Below, piece after piece: positions 1-6,601 of a stretch of DNA of 64,000 bases. A program made the translations under genes and the position numbers. The notes beneath the pieces were generated by a model that was not told where the DNA came from, made no database searches, and was given only the letters and a program-made list of their open reading frames with translations. This stretch comes from G963675935 sp963719005 (GTDB taxonomy: Bacteria > Planctomycetota > Planctomycetia > Pirellulales > Thermoguttaceae), in contig CAVRAR010000014.1 of the NCBI GenBank assembly GCA_963719005.1, positions 1,364,001 through 1,428,000 on the forward strand, read 5' to 3'. Position 1 is the stretch's first letter. Every line of letters begins with the position of its first letter.

Positions 1-1
1 G

Positions 2-436
2 AGTCATAGCAGCCAGGGGGTGACGGTGGACAAGGTCTTCGTGGGCGTGTCGAGCGAGTCATTTCCCGCGACTTACCAGCGGACGGCCTATGTCGCCCTG
101 ACACGCGGGAAAGAACAGGCTGTGATCTTCACGGACGACCGGCAAGAACTTTTGAAGGCGTTCGGCCGAACGGACGATCCCGTGTCAGCGACGGAGATTT
201 CCCAAGACATGCAGCCGCAATTGCGCATGCGCGGTTGGATGAGGGAGCAACAACTGGCGCTGTCAGATGCGGAACGTGCGGGGAACACGCAAAAGCAACC
301 TCGCGTCCGCGATTGGATGAAGACGCAACAAGAGTCCGTCCAATCCCCGGCCATATCGGGCCAGCGGCGTGACTTCGTGCAGCCGGATGTCGCAAGGAAG
401 GGGATGGGAGAAAGGGAAATGGACCATGCTCGATGA
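2..436 (+). CDS. MobF-type conjugative relaxase/helicase, C-terminal end (5' part outside window)
   Basis: The frame is open at the left window edge and ends at TGA 434-436, so about 144 C-terminal residues are seen. The start reads SHSSQGVTVDKVFVG, then SESFPATYQRTAYVALTRG and a following TDD. This matches the last helicase motifs (UvrD_C_2-like) of the RecD-like helicase half of MobF relaxases (TrwC/TraI type), which nick and unwind the transferred strand during conjugation. After residue 60 the sequence is a polar tail with two related RxWM(R/K)xQQ segments (around residues 78 and 104), probably a short internal duplication. The next gene overlaps its end by 11 bp. The relaxase domain itself is not in the window, so the MobF call rests on the helicase end only. 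Confidence 0.75.
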   Translation, partial: SHSSQGVTVDKVFVGVSSESFPATYQRTAYVALTRGKEQAVIFTDDRQELLKAFGRTDDPVSATEISQDMQPQLRMRGWMREQQLALSDAERAGNTQKQPRVRDWMKTQQESVQSPAISGQRRDFVQPDVARKGMGEREMDHAR

Positions 437-995
437 TGTATCACATCAGGAGCGATTGCGTCGAAACTCCCATCTTGACGAGCACGCCGCGTCTTCGCCG
501 AAAAAAGAGGCGGAGGCCGAGGGAGTCGAAGCGTCGTGCGGGGCATTCGGCTATCTGCGGGGAATCCGCGATCAGTCCGCCGCCGTCGAGTTCCGCTTCC
601 GCGACGGCAACAGCGTCTATTTTCCTTACTCATGGCTAGGTCCGTGGCAATATATTCCATCCGAAGGGCTGCTTCTGAAATTCTCCGGCGACTTGGTGTA
701 CCTTGTGCTGATTAGAGGCAGCAACCTCGACCGGCCACTGAATGAAGGCTCCGTCAATCTCACCCATGCCGGTTTGCAAAGGCATCGGGTGCTTTGGGTG
801 CGTGAGATGAACGCGGAGGAGAGCCGGCAGGTGGGCGAAAGGGGGCCGACCATCGACAGCATCGAAGTGGCGGAATTCGAGAACCGCTCCGAACTCAAGG
901 AGTGGTTGGGCAAGCACGGCCCGGAGTTCGAGTTGCAAGGCGGGCGATCGCCGACAACGTCCACGGCCGCAGCGCCGCCGTTTGCCTTGTCGTGA
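426..995 (+). CDS. Hypothetical protein cotranscribed with the relaxase
   Basis: I do not recognise this 189-residue protein. The ATG at 426 is preferred because it overlaps the relaxase stop by 11 bp, a usual sign of translational coupling; the frame is open further upstream (to 369) but that part lies inside the relaxase. The first 40 residues are polar. Residues 45-125 alternate hydrophobic and charged stretches (EFRFRDGNSVYFPYSWLGPW) in a way that suggests a small beta-rich domain. There is no signal peptide, membrane segment or nucleic-acid-binding motif that I can see, and the last 20 residues are low-complexity Ala/Pro/Ser. Its position suggests an accessory mobility function, which is inference. 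Confidence 0.6.
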   Translation: MLDDVSHQERLRRNSHLDEHAASSPKKEAEAEGVEASCGAFGYLRGIRDQSAAVEFRFRDGNSVYFPYSWLGPWQYIPSEGLLLKFSGDLVYLVLIRGSNLDRPLNEGSVNLTHAGLQRHRVLWVREMNAEESRQVGERGPTIDSIEVAEFENRSELKEWLGKHGPEFELQGGRSPTTSTAAAPPFALS

Positions 996-1010
996 CATGC
1001 AATCGCCCGA

Positions 1011-1044
1011 AAGGTCTCTTTCGTGGCTATAGCCAAAAGACCTT
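1011..1044 (+). terminator. Imperfect hairpin after the relaxase operon
   Basis: AAGGTCTCTT (1011-1020) pairs with AAAAGACCTT (1035-1044) with one mismatch, and the apex TGGCTATAGCCA (1024-1035) is itself a perfect palindrome. It lies 16 bp after the stop of the preceding gene. No U-run follows, so it is either a weak terminator or an RNA-stabilising hairpin. Confidence 0.35.
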
Positions 1045-1392
1045 GGCTTGCCCGACAGTGGAACACCTCAGTCGCACTTTCCGGGTTTTTGATCCCCCAT
1101 ACCATGAAAGGTGGTTCCATTAGCCCCTTTCGCCTTCGCCGTCGCGTCGGCCCTCACCCACGGTCCCCGGGGCCGATGTGATGGTGAAAGAGGAAGGGGC
1201 GGCCCCCTTTTGCCGAGCCTGAGCGGAGGCCCGCGCTCGTCTTCCGAAGGCTTGCTGCTTTCCGCCACACCGTTCCCGTATAATTCCAAGGGCGGCTTTT
1301 GGCCTGTTTTCCACCGCATTTGTCTTGTCACACGTGATTTTCGCCGGGTGCCGGTCCTTCCGCCCAACGGCCAAATCGTCTATAATGCCGTG
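1045..1392. other. Intergenic region with two TATAAT boxes, no gene seen
   Basis: Short frames exist on both strands, but none has a ribosome binding site or a protein-like composition. TATAAT occurs at 1279-1284 and 1381-1386. Neither has a good -35 match 17 bp upstream. The second is placed so that a transcript would begin about where the structured RNA at 1393 begins. Confidence 0.4.
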
Positions 1393-1590
1393 GTCAACGT
1401 CGATCCGGCGTTGGCGACAATTTGAATTGACGCGAGAGCGTCAAGTTACTGCTTCACAGAGAACAACCACCTTGGGCCGCAAGGCCCTTGACTAGAAGCA
1501 GCGCTTGGCCGCCCCGTATGGGCGTCGGCTGCGCTGTTCTAGTCGCCCCGTGGTTGGGGTTCTGTGAGCGGCCGGCTGACGCCTTTTTTT
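1393..1590 (+). ncRNA. Candidate structured RNA / leader upstream of the LuxR-type gene
   Basis: About 200 nt can be folded almost completely. Hairpin 1: 1393-1399 with 1409-1415. Hairpin 2: TTGACGC 1427-1433 with GCGTCAA 1438-1444, closing a GAGA (GNRA) loop. An outer stem TCACAGA 1454-1460 with TCTGTGA 1561-1567 continues into CAACCAC 1464-1470 with GTGGTTG 1550-1556. It encloses hairpin 3, GGGCC-GCAA-GGCCC (1474-1487, a GNRA loop), and a long arm, GACTAGAA 1490-1497 with TTCTAGTC 1537-1544, extended by CAGCGC 1499-1504 with GCGCTG 1531-1536 and capped by CGCCC 1510-1514 with GGGCG 1520-1524. Seven T's follow at 1584-1590. A TATAAT lies at 1381. I do not recognise the family. It may be a free RNA or a regulatory leader of the gene at 1604. 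Confidence 0.55.
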
Positions 1591-1603
1591 CGGGGACGCT
1601 GCC

Positions 1604-1921
1604 ATGACTCGCCCGACAACGACGGTTGCCGATCCTCTCGGCGCTTTTCCTCCTTTGCCCTTGGGCAACGATCATTGGCTCGCCATTGTCCGGGCGATGC
1701 AACTATCCCCTCAGCAAGCGAAGATTGTCGAACTGGTTCTGCGGGGCCTATGCGACAAGCAGATCGCCACAGCGATGCGGATCAGCGAACCGACGATTCG
1801 TACTTACCTGCAACGCATTTCCGCACGCACGCAGACCCGCGGCCGCATGGCACTGGCCATGCGTGTACTGGCCGTATCTCACCAAGTGGACCGTGAACCA
1901 AGGTGTCGTCAAGAACAATGA
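1604..1921 (+). CDS. LuxR/GerE-type helix-turn-helix protein
   Basis: A 105-residue protein that is essentially a single LuxR_C_like DNA-binding domain. Residues 34-75 carry the usual pattern: LSPQQAKIVELVLRGL, then the recognition region CDKQIATAMRISEPTIRTYL. There is no receiver or autoinducer domain, so it would act as a stand-alone regulator like GerE. The ATG at 1604 has GGGGAC 7 bp upstream and begins 13 bp after the T-run that ends the structured RNA, so its expression may depend on read-through of that RNA. Residues 1-30 and the last 15 are polar and unassigned. A mobile-element regulator is the likely role, by context only. Confidence 0.7.
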   Translation: MTRPTTTVADPLGAFPPLPLGNDHWLAIVRAMQLSPQQAKIVELVLRGLCDKQIATAMRISEPTIRTYLQRISARTQTRGRMALAMRVLAVSHQVDREPRCRQEQ

Positions 1922-2115
1922 CATGTTCTCGATGTCATCAGAAATGGCGGCTTTCGGCGACTGTATCTTCTTCGTATGCTAGGGTCAAAGGCATGAGAGT
2001 GTCATCGGAACGGCGTTGTGACCTCCGGCGCTCGCCGGGCGACGCCATTCCCTCTTGCAGTGCAAGCGGTTCCTGTTCTTTCATCCCGTCACACTTTTGA
2101 GAAAGAGGTAGTGTC

Positions 2116-2919
2116 ATGTTGTGTCAAAGTTTTCTTTGGAAAACGGCGGTTTTCAAACCCCGTCTGTTGCGTTTGTTGGCGGTGGCGGCAGCAGTCGCCA
2201 TACTTCCCGCCCCGGTCCAGGCCGACATCATCGGTTTTGGTGATTTCTCGGGCTTCACGGTCAATCAGGCTGATTCAGGAAATGCCCCGACCATCTCCAA
2301 CGGCACGATTCTTCTGACCAACTACGGAGGCGAATACCGAAGCATTTTCTGCAATACGCCGCAGAATGTCTCGCAATTCACCGCGTCCTTTACCTATCAG
2401 GCCGTCGTCGGTGATGCCTCTCCTGGCACAGGCGCTTGTTTCGTTCTTCAAAACAGCGCAGCCGGCGCAAACGCCGTGCAGCAGGGCTTCTTCGGTTATG
2501 GTGGCTTTCCTGGAAAAAGCCTCGCAGTATCCCTTGAATCGTATAATGCCAGCGGCTACTACACAAACGGCACTCTTGGCGGCGGCTCTCTCGCTACCAG
2601 TCCGGTCAATCTCACCTCCGGCGACCCCATCAACGTGACGCTTGCCTATGATGGCTCACTTCTTCAAGAATCTCTTTTGGATACGAAGACGTTAGCATCC
2701 TATAGCGCTTCCTACCTGATCCTGACCAAATTCCCGACGCTCCTTGGCGGGTCCACTGCGTATGTCGGCATCACTGCCGGCGCCAACACGACTATCGGAA
2801 TAGACCAATCCATTTCCAATTTCCGATTCACGTCGGTCCCCGAGCCATCTACGTTGCTCCTCCTCGGCGTCGGTGCCATTGGTCTGCTGGGCTACGCATG
2901 GCGAAAGCGGGCGGCGTAG
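2116..2919 (+). CDS. PEP-CTERM sorted, L-type lectin-like exported protein
   Basis: A 267-residue secreted protein. Residues 1-37 form a signal peptide (Arg/Lys start, hydrophobic core LLAVAAAVAILP, cleavage near VQA-D). Residues 38-235 are Gly/Ser/Thr/Asn-rich and beta-like, with GDFSGFTVN near the start and TASFTYQ further on, as in bacterial legume-lectin-like (L-type) domains. The C-terminus has the PEP-CTERM arrangement: VPEPSTLLLLG, one membrane span, then WRKRAA. Proteins with this tail are cut and sorted by an exosortase. The AAAGAGG at 2101-2107 supports the start. No exosortase gene is in the window. It is unusual cargo for a mobile region, and the ligand is unknown. Confidence 0.8.
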   Translation: MLCQSFLWKTAVFKPRLLRLLAVAAAVAILPAPVQADIIGFGDFSGFTVNQADSGNAPTISNGTILLTNYGGEYRSIFCNTPQNVSQFTASFTYQAVVGDASPGTGACFVLQNSAAGANAVQQGFFGYGGFPGKSLAVSLESYNASGYYTNGTLGGGSLATSPVNLTSGDPINVTLAYDGSLLQESLLDTKTLASYSASYLILTKFPTLLGGSTAYVGITAGANTTIGIDQSISNFRFTSVPEPSTLLLLGVGAIGLLGYAWRKRAA

Positions 2920-2951
2920 GACATTCAGCCGATCAGATCGCCGAAACCATT

Positions 2952-2985
2952 AAGCCATCCGTATTGTTGCGGGTGGCTTCTTTCG
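2952..2985 (+). terminator. Rho-independent terminator of the PEP-CTERM gene
   Basis: AAGCCATCC (2952-2960) pairs with GGGTGGCTT (2971-2979) with one G-U pair, followed by the T-rich CTTTCGTTT. It lies about 30 bp after the stop codon. Confidence 0.6.
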
Positions 2986-3037
2986 TTTGGGTGATCGAAG
3001 CCGTGTGCGGATGTGTTCCAACAACCCGAAGCACTCT

Positions 3038-3379
3038 TCAGGCTTCAATCAGAATTTGCGCAGCACGCGGAGGCAGGGTTGAAGCGGCGGCGACACCGTC
3101 GCCGTTGTGTTGTGGGAGGGGAGGGTTCTTAAATCCATTTTGGCTGGCGCGCCACTCGACGAAATCTTGCCAGAAGATGACCCCGCGAAAGGCCGGAAAA
3201 CCGGCAAGGTGAAACCAGCAGCGCGCCGTTGAATAGGACACACCGGCGCAGACGGCAAACTCTTTGGCGTTCAACGCCTGATCCAAACGGCGTTTCTCCA
3301 AGACGGATTCAAGCGAGATGCCTTGCAGTTGCTTGTCCTGCCTTTGCGCCAAGAATGTCTCAGTGTGATGCGGTTCCAT
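3038..3379 (-). CDS. Excisionase-like DNA-binding protein next to the integrase
   Basis: A 113-residue protein starting at the ATG on the complement of 3377-3379, which has AGAAAGG just upstream; the frame is open further but lacks another good start. Residues 25-75 (SLESVLEKRRLDQALNAKEF, then VCAGVSYSTARCWFHLAGFP) look like a MerR/excisionase-type winged helix in which a short helix-turn-helix is followed by an aromatic wing (FRGVIFWQDFVEW). The integrase upstream on the same strand stops 172 bp before this start. An integrase with a small HTH partner is the usual directionality-factor arrangement, so Xis is the likely role, though a transcriptional regulator cannot be excluded. Confidence 0.55.
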   Translation of the reverse strand: MEPHHTETFLAQRQDKQLQGISLESVLEKRRLDQALNAKEFAVCAGVSYSTARCWFHLAGFPAFRGVIFWQDFVEWRASQNGFKNPPLPQHNGDGVAAASTLPPRAAQILIEA

Positions 3380-3551
3380 AACCTTTCTATCTGCCCTTTC
3401 AGTCGCGTCGCACACCCCATTAAGAACAGTATAGCAGAAATCACAGGCTCTGTCCCGTGGAAAATGGCTCTGACAGCCGATTTGGGAGTATTTGCTCGTC
3501 ACTGCCGGTAAAGTAGCGGCGAGTTATGGCGAATTGTTCTTATGGACTCCG

Positions 3552-4586
3552 CTACTCGGGAAATTGCACCGCATCGCGCCACTCGGCCACGTCCTCGACC
3601 TTCTCGCGCTGATAAATCTTGTGAACCAACTCGGATGAATGATTCACCAGTCGCATGGCCACTTCACGCGGTACACGGGCACGGCGCAGCCGGTTGATGT
3701 AAGTGACGCGCAGGCAGTGGAAGCACAAATGTGGCTTTTTGATTCTATTGAAGAATATGTTCCACTGGCGCGACGGTTGGAACGGAAAGTCCACTGTGAA
3801 TTCCCGCCCAGTCTTGCAGATGCGTTTTAACAACGGACGCAGGGCGGACGGCATCGGTACGGAGAACGCCCGGTCTTCGCCGCCCTTGGGCGAGGGGAAC
3901 GTGATTTTGTTTTCCGCAAAATCGATGCAGTCGAGGGGCAGCCGTGTTTCCCGCAACCGGCAGCCCGTGTGCAGGGAAATGTCAAACGCGGTTTGCATCC
4001 ATTCCGGCTCGGTTTTCAATGCCTCTCGAATGACGCGGATCTCCTCATCGGTCAATTCCGGCTTTTTAGCGGGTTTGTCCCGCCGCAATTTGAGACTTAC
4101 TAACGGGTTCGCGTCGGCATGGCCGAGCCGCACGGCTTCGCCCATAATCATGGCGAGGATCTTCAATTCCAAGATGGCCGTATTGCGTCCGGCTGCCTTG
4201 CCCGCTTTCCGCTTGTAGCTTGTGCGCCAATCCAGATATTCGAGAACAACACGGTAAGTAATCGTGCGGGGCGAGTGGTAGTGCCTCTCTTGCAACCAAA
4301 GAGCCAGCCAAGCCCAAATGCTGTTGTAGCGTTCCAGTGTCTGAGGGTTTTCGCAGTGTCGTTCCAGATACTGTGGCACCCATGTATCCCAACCGCCGCC
4401 GCTGATTTCACCGGCCCTGCGAGTGAGTTCTTTGGCCTCAAGTCCAGCGCGCAGAGCGCGTGCCTTGACCGTCTCAGCCGGATTGTCCCATCGCAAGCTG
4501 GTGGATTTATTGCGCCGCTTGCCGTCGGTGTCAATGAACTGTATAAACCAGAAAGGTGAGCGTTGTTTCTTGTAAAGGGATGCCAT
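3552..4586 (-). CDS. Tyrosine recombinase / integrase (element 1)
   Basis: A 344-residue phage-type integrase with the complete catalytic set visible: Arg210 (HTGCRLRETR), Lys234 (FPSPKGG), His290-Cys-Leu-Arg293 (FHCLRVTYINRL), His316 (VNHSSELVH) and the nucleophile Tyr325 (KIYQRE). Residues 66-165 fit the SAM-like core-binding domain, and the N-terminus has the Arg/Lys-rich arm-binding segment (DGKRRNKSTSLRW). It would catalyse site-specific insertion and excision. The start lies 97 bp from a tRNA 3'-end fragment flanked by short direct repeats, which is the expected attachment site. In such elements the cargo lies on the integrase side, here to the left. Confidence 0.88.
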   Translation of the reverse strand: MASLYKKQRSPFWFIQFIDTDGKRRNKSTSLRWDNPAETVKARALRAGLEAKELTRRAGEISGGGWDTWVPQYLERHCENPQTLERYNSIWAWLALWLQERHYHSPRTITYRVVLEYLDWRTSYKRKAGKAAGRNTAILELKILAMIMGEAVRLGHADANPLVSLKLRRDKPAKKPELTDEEIRVIREALKTEPEWMQTAFDISLHTGCRLRETRLPLDCIDFAENKITFPSPKGGEDRAFSVPMPSALRPLLKRICKTGREFTVDFPFQPSRQWNIFFNRIKKPHLCFHCLRVTYINRLRRARVPREVAMRLVNHSSELVHKIYQREKVEDVAEWRDAVQFPE

Positions 4587-4592
4587 AGCCGA

Positions 4593-4757
4593 GTGCAGTT
4601 TGTGCAGTAAGCTTACTGCAACAATGCGGAAATGTCCAGCAAAATAAGGCTTCCTGTACCACTAAGAACCACTATACCAGTATCGTGGGTTCAATTCCCG
4701 CCGGGCTTACCATTATAAATCAATGGTTTAGCAGTTAGTGCAGTAACAGTGCAGTAA
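4593..4757. repeat. Putative integrase arm-binding repeats (GTGCAGTWA) around the att core
   Basis: GTGCAGTT occurs at 4593-4600, GTGCAGTAA at 4602-4610, 4738-4746 and 4749-4757, and an inverted copy at 4613-4621. The copies at 4602 and 4613 form a perfect 16-nt palindrome, GCAGTAAGCTTACTGC, at 4604-4619. The repeats lie on both sides of the tRNA fragment at 4683-4712 and directly upstream of the integrase gene, which is the layout of arm sites for a lambda-type integrase. Function is inferred from layout. Confidence 0.5.
4683..4712 (+). other. Attachment site: tRNA 3'-end fragment (T-arm, acceptor strand and CCA)
   Basis: The stretch has a T stem GTGGG (4685-4689), a loop TTCAATT and CCCGC (4697-4701). 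The acceptor 3' strand CGGGCTT, discriminator A and CCA follow (4702-4712). No matching 5' half (AAGCCCG and D-arm) is present within 80 nt upstream, so this is a fragment and not a tRNA gene. Such copies are left at the distal end of elements that integrate into tRNA (or tmRNA) 3' ends. The full gene is expected at the other end, to the left of the window. The amino-acid identity cannot be read from this half. Confidence 0.65.
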
Positions 4758-5008
4758 AGTAACACGCCACAATCATTTCTTTTGTCGTTAATGTCCCCTC
4801 TTGCCACGCCGTGGAATAGCTTGCGGTAGCCCTGCCGTCGTCGTCGCCATCGTCGTTCGCCTCCTCACCCGGTGCTTGGGAGGCAATGACGCCCCCTCCA
4901 AATTCCTTTGAGTGCTGGAAGGTCATTCAGAAGAGAGAAGAACAATCCCCCGTCTTCACGCAGGAAGATGGGGATGGCGATTGAATGGCGAGGGGTTAAG
5001 GCCCCTAA
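4758..5008. other. Non-coding stretch between att site and XRE gene
   Basis: No convincing gene. It contains an imperfect CG/TCG-rich stretch at 4825-4865 and a possible small minus-strand frame (4735-4926) with no ribosome binding site and repetitive Asp/Asn-rich content, which I reject. I see no clear terminator for the gene ending at 5009. Confidence 0.4.
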
Positions 5009-5728
5009 TCAACGAGAAACATCTGATGAGTGTTCTTTTGGCGGGGGTTGTGGCGTAAGCGATTTCAGAAGTTCTTGAGAAGTTGTCTGATACATTTCCG
5101 CAACTTTATCGACTACGGAGTCAGGCGGATCTTTACCCTCTCCTATCACAATGATTTCGCCGTATGGACTGAAAGCATGTATGTCTAAAGTGCCATCTCT
5201 ATATGATGTTATAAAATGTTCATAGCGACTTGGTAAAACTGCTGCGAACAGCCAAAATGGGGTGCCGTTGGCCGTGACGCCGTAGAGTACTGCGATTGAT
5301 CGCGTAAATTCGCCTGATTTATTAATAAGATGCAACCGCGAACTTAAATTAGTAACTTTTATGCCGGTCTGCTCCAAAGCACCTTTAAGAAGCGGTGATA
5401 GATTGACCGCCTGCTGCAATTGTTGAAGTGATTCCAGCGTTCCGTGAAGGGTGAGATCGAGAGTGAAAGCTGTTCTTTCCTGTTCTTCCGGCCTTTGGAT
5501 GTCGGCTCTTAAGTGATTGCAGGAAACTCCGAGTGCTTTAGCCAACAAATCAATCGTGCTTATTCTGGCTTCATTCCCAGACAGGATACGTTTGAGCGTC
5601 TTGACGTGGATTTTGGCTTTCTTTGCAAGCTGCTCTAGGCTCAACCCCCGCGACTGCCTGAGTTGGTCAAGCTCATGGCCCCGAACGGGGTATTTAGGCT
5701 TGTGGTCAAATTCACGGGGAATGTCCAC
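5009..5728 (-). CDS. XRE-family transcriptional regulator with unassigned C-terminal domain
   Basis: 239 residues. Residues 18-75 are a Cro/CI-type helix-turn-helix: ELDQLRQSRGLSLEQLAKKA, then HVKTLKRILSGNE and a third helix ending in LAKALGVS. Residues 85-215 form a separate alpha/beta domain (starting FTLDLTLHGTLESLQQLQQA) that I do not recognise; it has no protease or metal site that I can see. The gene is divergent from the ParB-like/coupling-protein operon with 96 bp between the starts. That is the usual position of a repressor controlling itself and the mobility genes. The target is inference. Confidence 0.72.
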   Translation of the reverse strand: MDIPREFDHKPKYPVRGHELDQLRQSRGLSLEQLAKKAKIHVKTLKRILSGNEARISTIDLLAKALGVSCNHLRADIQRPEEQERTAFTLDLTLHGTLESLQQLQQAVNLSPLLKGALEQTGIKVTNLSSRLHLINKSGEFTRSIAVLYGVTANGTPFWLFAAVLPSRYEHFITSYRDGTLDIHAFSPYGEIIVIGEGKDPPDSVVDKVAEMYQTTSQELLKSLTPQPPPKEHSSDVSR

Positions 5729-5824
5729 GATCGTTTCCTGTTACTGTCCGTAGCTTTGCTGAATAATGCGAGAAAGCCCCCATTATACCAGTGGAAGCAA
5801 AGACGGTAACCCCGGAGGTGAAGC
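5729..5824. promoter_or_regulatory. Divergent promoter/operator region between XRE regulator and ParB-like operon
   Basis: Only 96 bp separate the two starts, so both promoters must lie here. CCCCGGAGG (5811-5819) is the ribosome binding site of the rightward gene. The AT-richer segment 5762-5785 is the likeliest core promoter. I could not identify a clean dyad operator. Confidence 0.4.
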
Positions 5825-6598
5825 ATGAAAAAGCCATTGTCGTGGTTCAAAACAGACCCAAACCAGCCCCGAAAGACTTACGATGAAGCCAAATTGAAGC
5901 GTCTCGGTGAGTCCATGAAAGAATGCCAACTTCAGCCCGTCGGGGCCAAGCCAGACGGCACGTTGTTGTGGGGAGAGCGGCGATGGAGGGCGGCGAAGCT
6001 CGCTGGAATTGACGAACTGACCGTAACGATAATCGAGAAGGCGTTATCGGATACGGAGGGGCGGGTCATCCAGTTGACTGAAAACATGCACAGGTCGGAT
6101 TTGACCGGCTATGAAAAATGGATGGCCTGTGCTGAACTCTTGTGTGCCAATCCTGATTGGATGTTGAAAGACCTCGCTGAACATCTCTGTCTCGACCAGT
6201 CAACCCTTACCCGCATAATGTCGCCGTCGAAATGCACCGCTGCATGGCAAGAGGCATTGAAGGCCGGGAAGGTCGGGATTTCCGATTGCTACGCTGCAAG
6301 CAAACTGCCGGAGTCCGAACAGGCCGAGTTACTTGCCCTCAAACTGTCCGGCATGTCCCGCGACGATTTGGAAAGGCATTCCCGGAAGCAACGGGCAAAG
6401 CCTTCGGTCAAGACAGGGAAGGTGAGGATCGCCATGCCTGACAATATCGCTGTGGTTCTGAGCGGTGGTGATTTCGGCATGGCGGAAGTCGTCGATGTTC
6501 TGGGCGATGCCCTGAAGGAAGCTCGTAAGGCGTCAGAGCAGTACGATGTGAAAACGTTCCAAAGCATGATGCGGGATCGTGCGAAACTCCAAAGGTGA
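5825..6598 (+). CDS. ParB/RepB/Spo0J-like partition family protein
   Basis: 257 residues, start at ATG 5825 with CCGGAGG 6 bp upstream. Residues 1-90 carry the ParB N-terminal motifs: a DPNQPRKTYDE-type box 1, then LLWGERRWRAAKLAG (box 2, the GERRxRA CTP/nuclease motif) and VIQLTENMHRSDLTGYEK. Residues 105-150 fit the HTH that binds parS-like sites. No ParA is next to it. It starts an operon with the coupling protein 3 bp downstream. Stand-alone ParB-like proteins in mobile elements often act in transfer or regulation rather than segregation, so plasmid-style partition should not be assumed. Confidence 0.8.
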   Translation: MKKPLSWFKTDPNQPRKTYDEAKLKRLGESMKECQLQPVGAKPDGTLLWGERRWRAAKLAGIDELTVTIIEKALSDTEGRVIQLTENMHRSDLTGYEKWMACAELLCANPDWMLKDLAEHLCLDQSTLTRIMSPSKCTAAWQEALKAGKVGISDCYAASKLPESEQAELLALKLSGMSRDDLERHSRKQRAKPSVKTGKVRIAMPDNIAVVLSGGDFGMAEVVDVLGDALKEARKASEQYDVKTFQSMMRDRAKLQR

Positions 6599-6601
6599 AT
6601 C

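Noticed and set aside
1111..1425. Frames on both strands between the relaxase operon and the LuxR-type gene
   Set aside because: Arg/Pro/Gly-rich in all frames, no start signal, and the right part overlaps the structured RNA.
4620..4712. A complete tRNA gene ending at the CCA of 4710-4712
   Set aside because: Only the T-arm and 3' acceptor strand are present; no D-arm, anticodon arm or 5' acceptor strand can be found upstream.
4735..4926. 63-codon minus-strand frame near the att site
   Set aside because: No ribosome binding site, low-complexity Asp/Asn stretch, overlaps the arm repeats.
1..5000. A second copy of the tRNA-Pro 3' end marking the left boundary of element 2
   Set aside because: I looked for CGGGGCGACTGGATTTGAAC or its complement and did not find it in the window; the boundary is probably outside.
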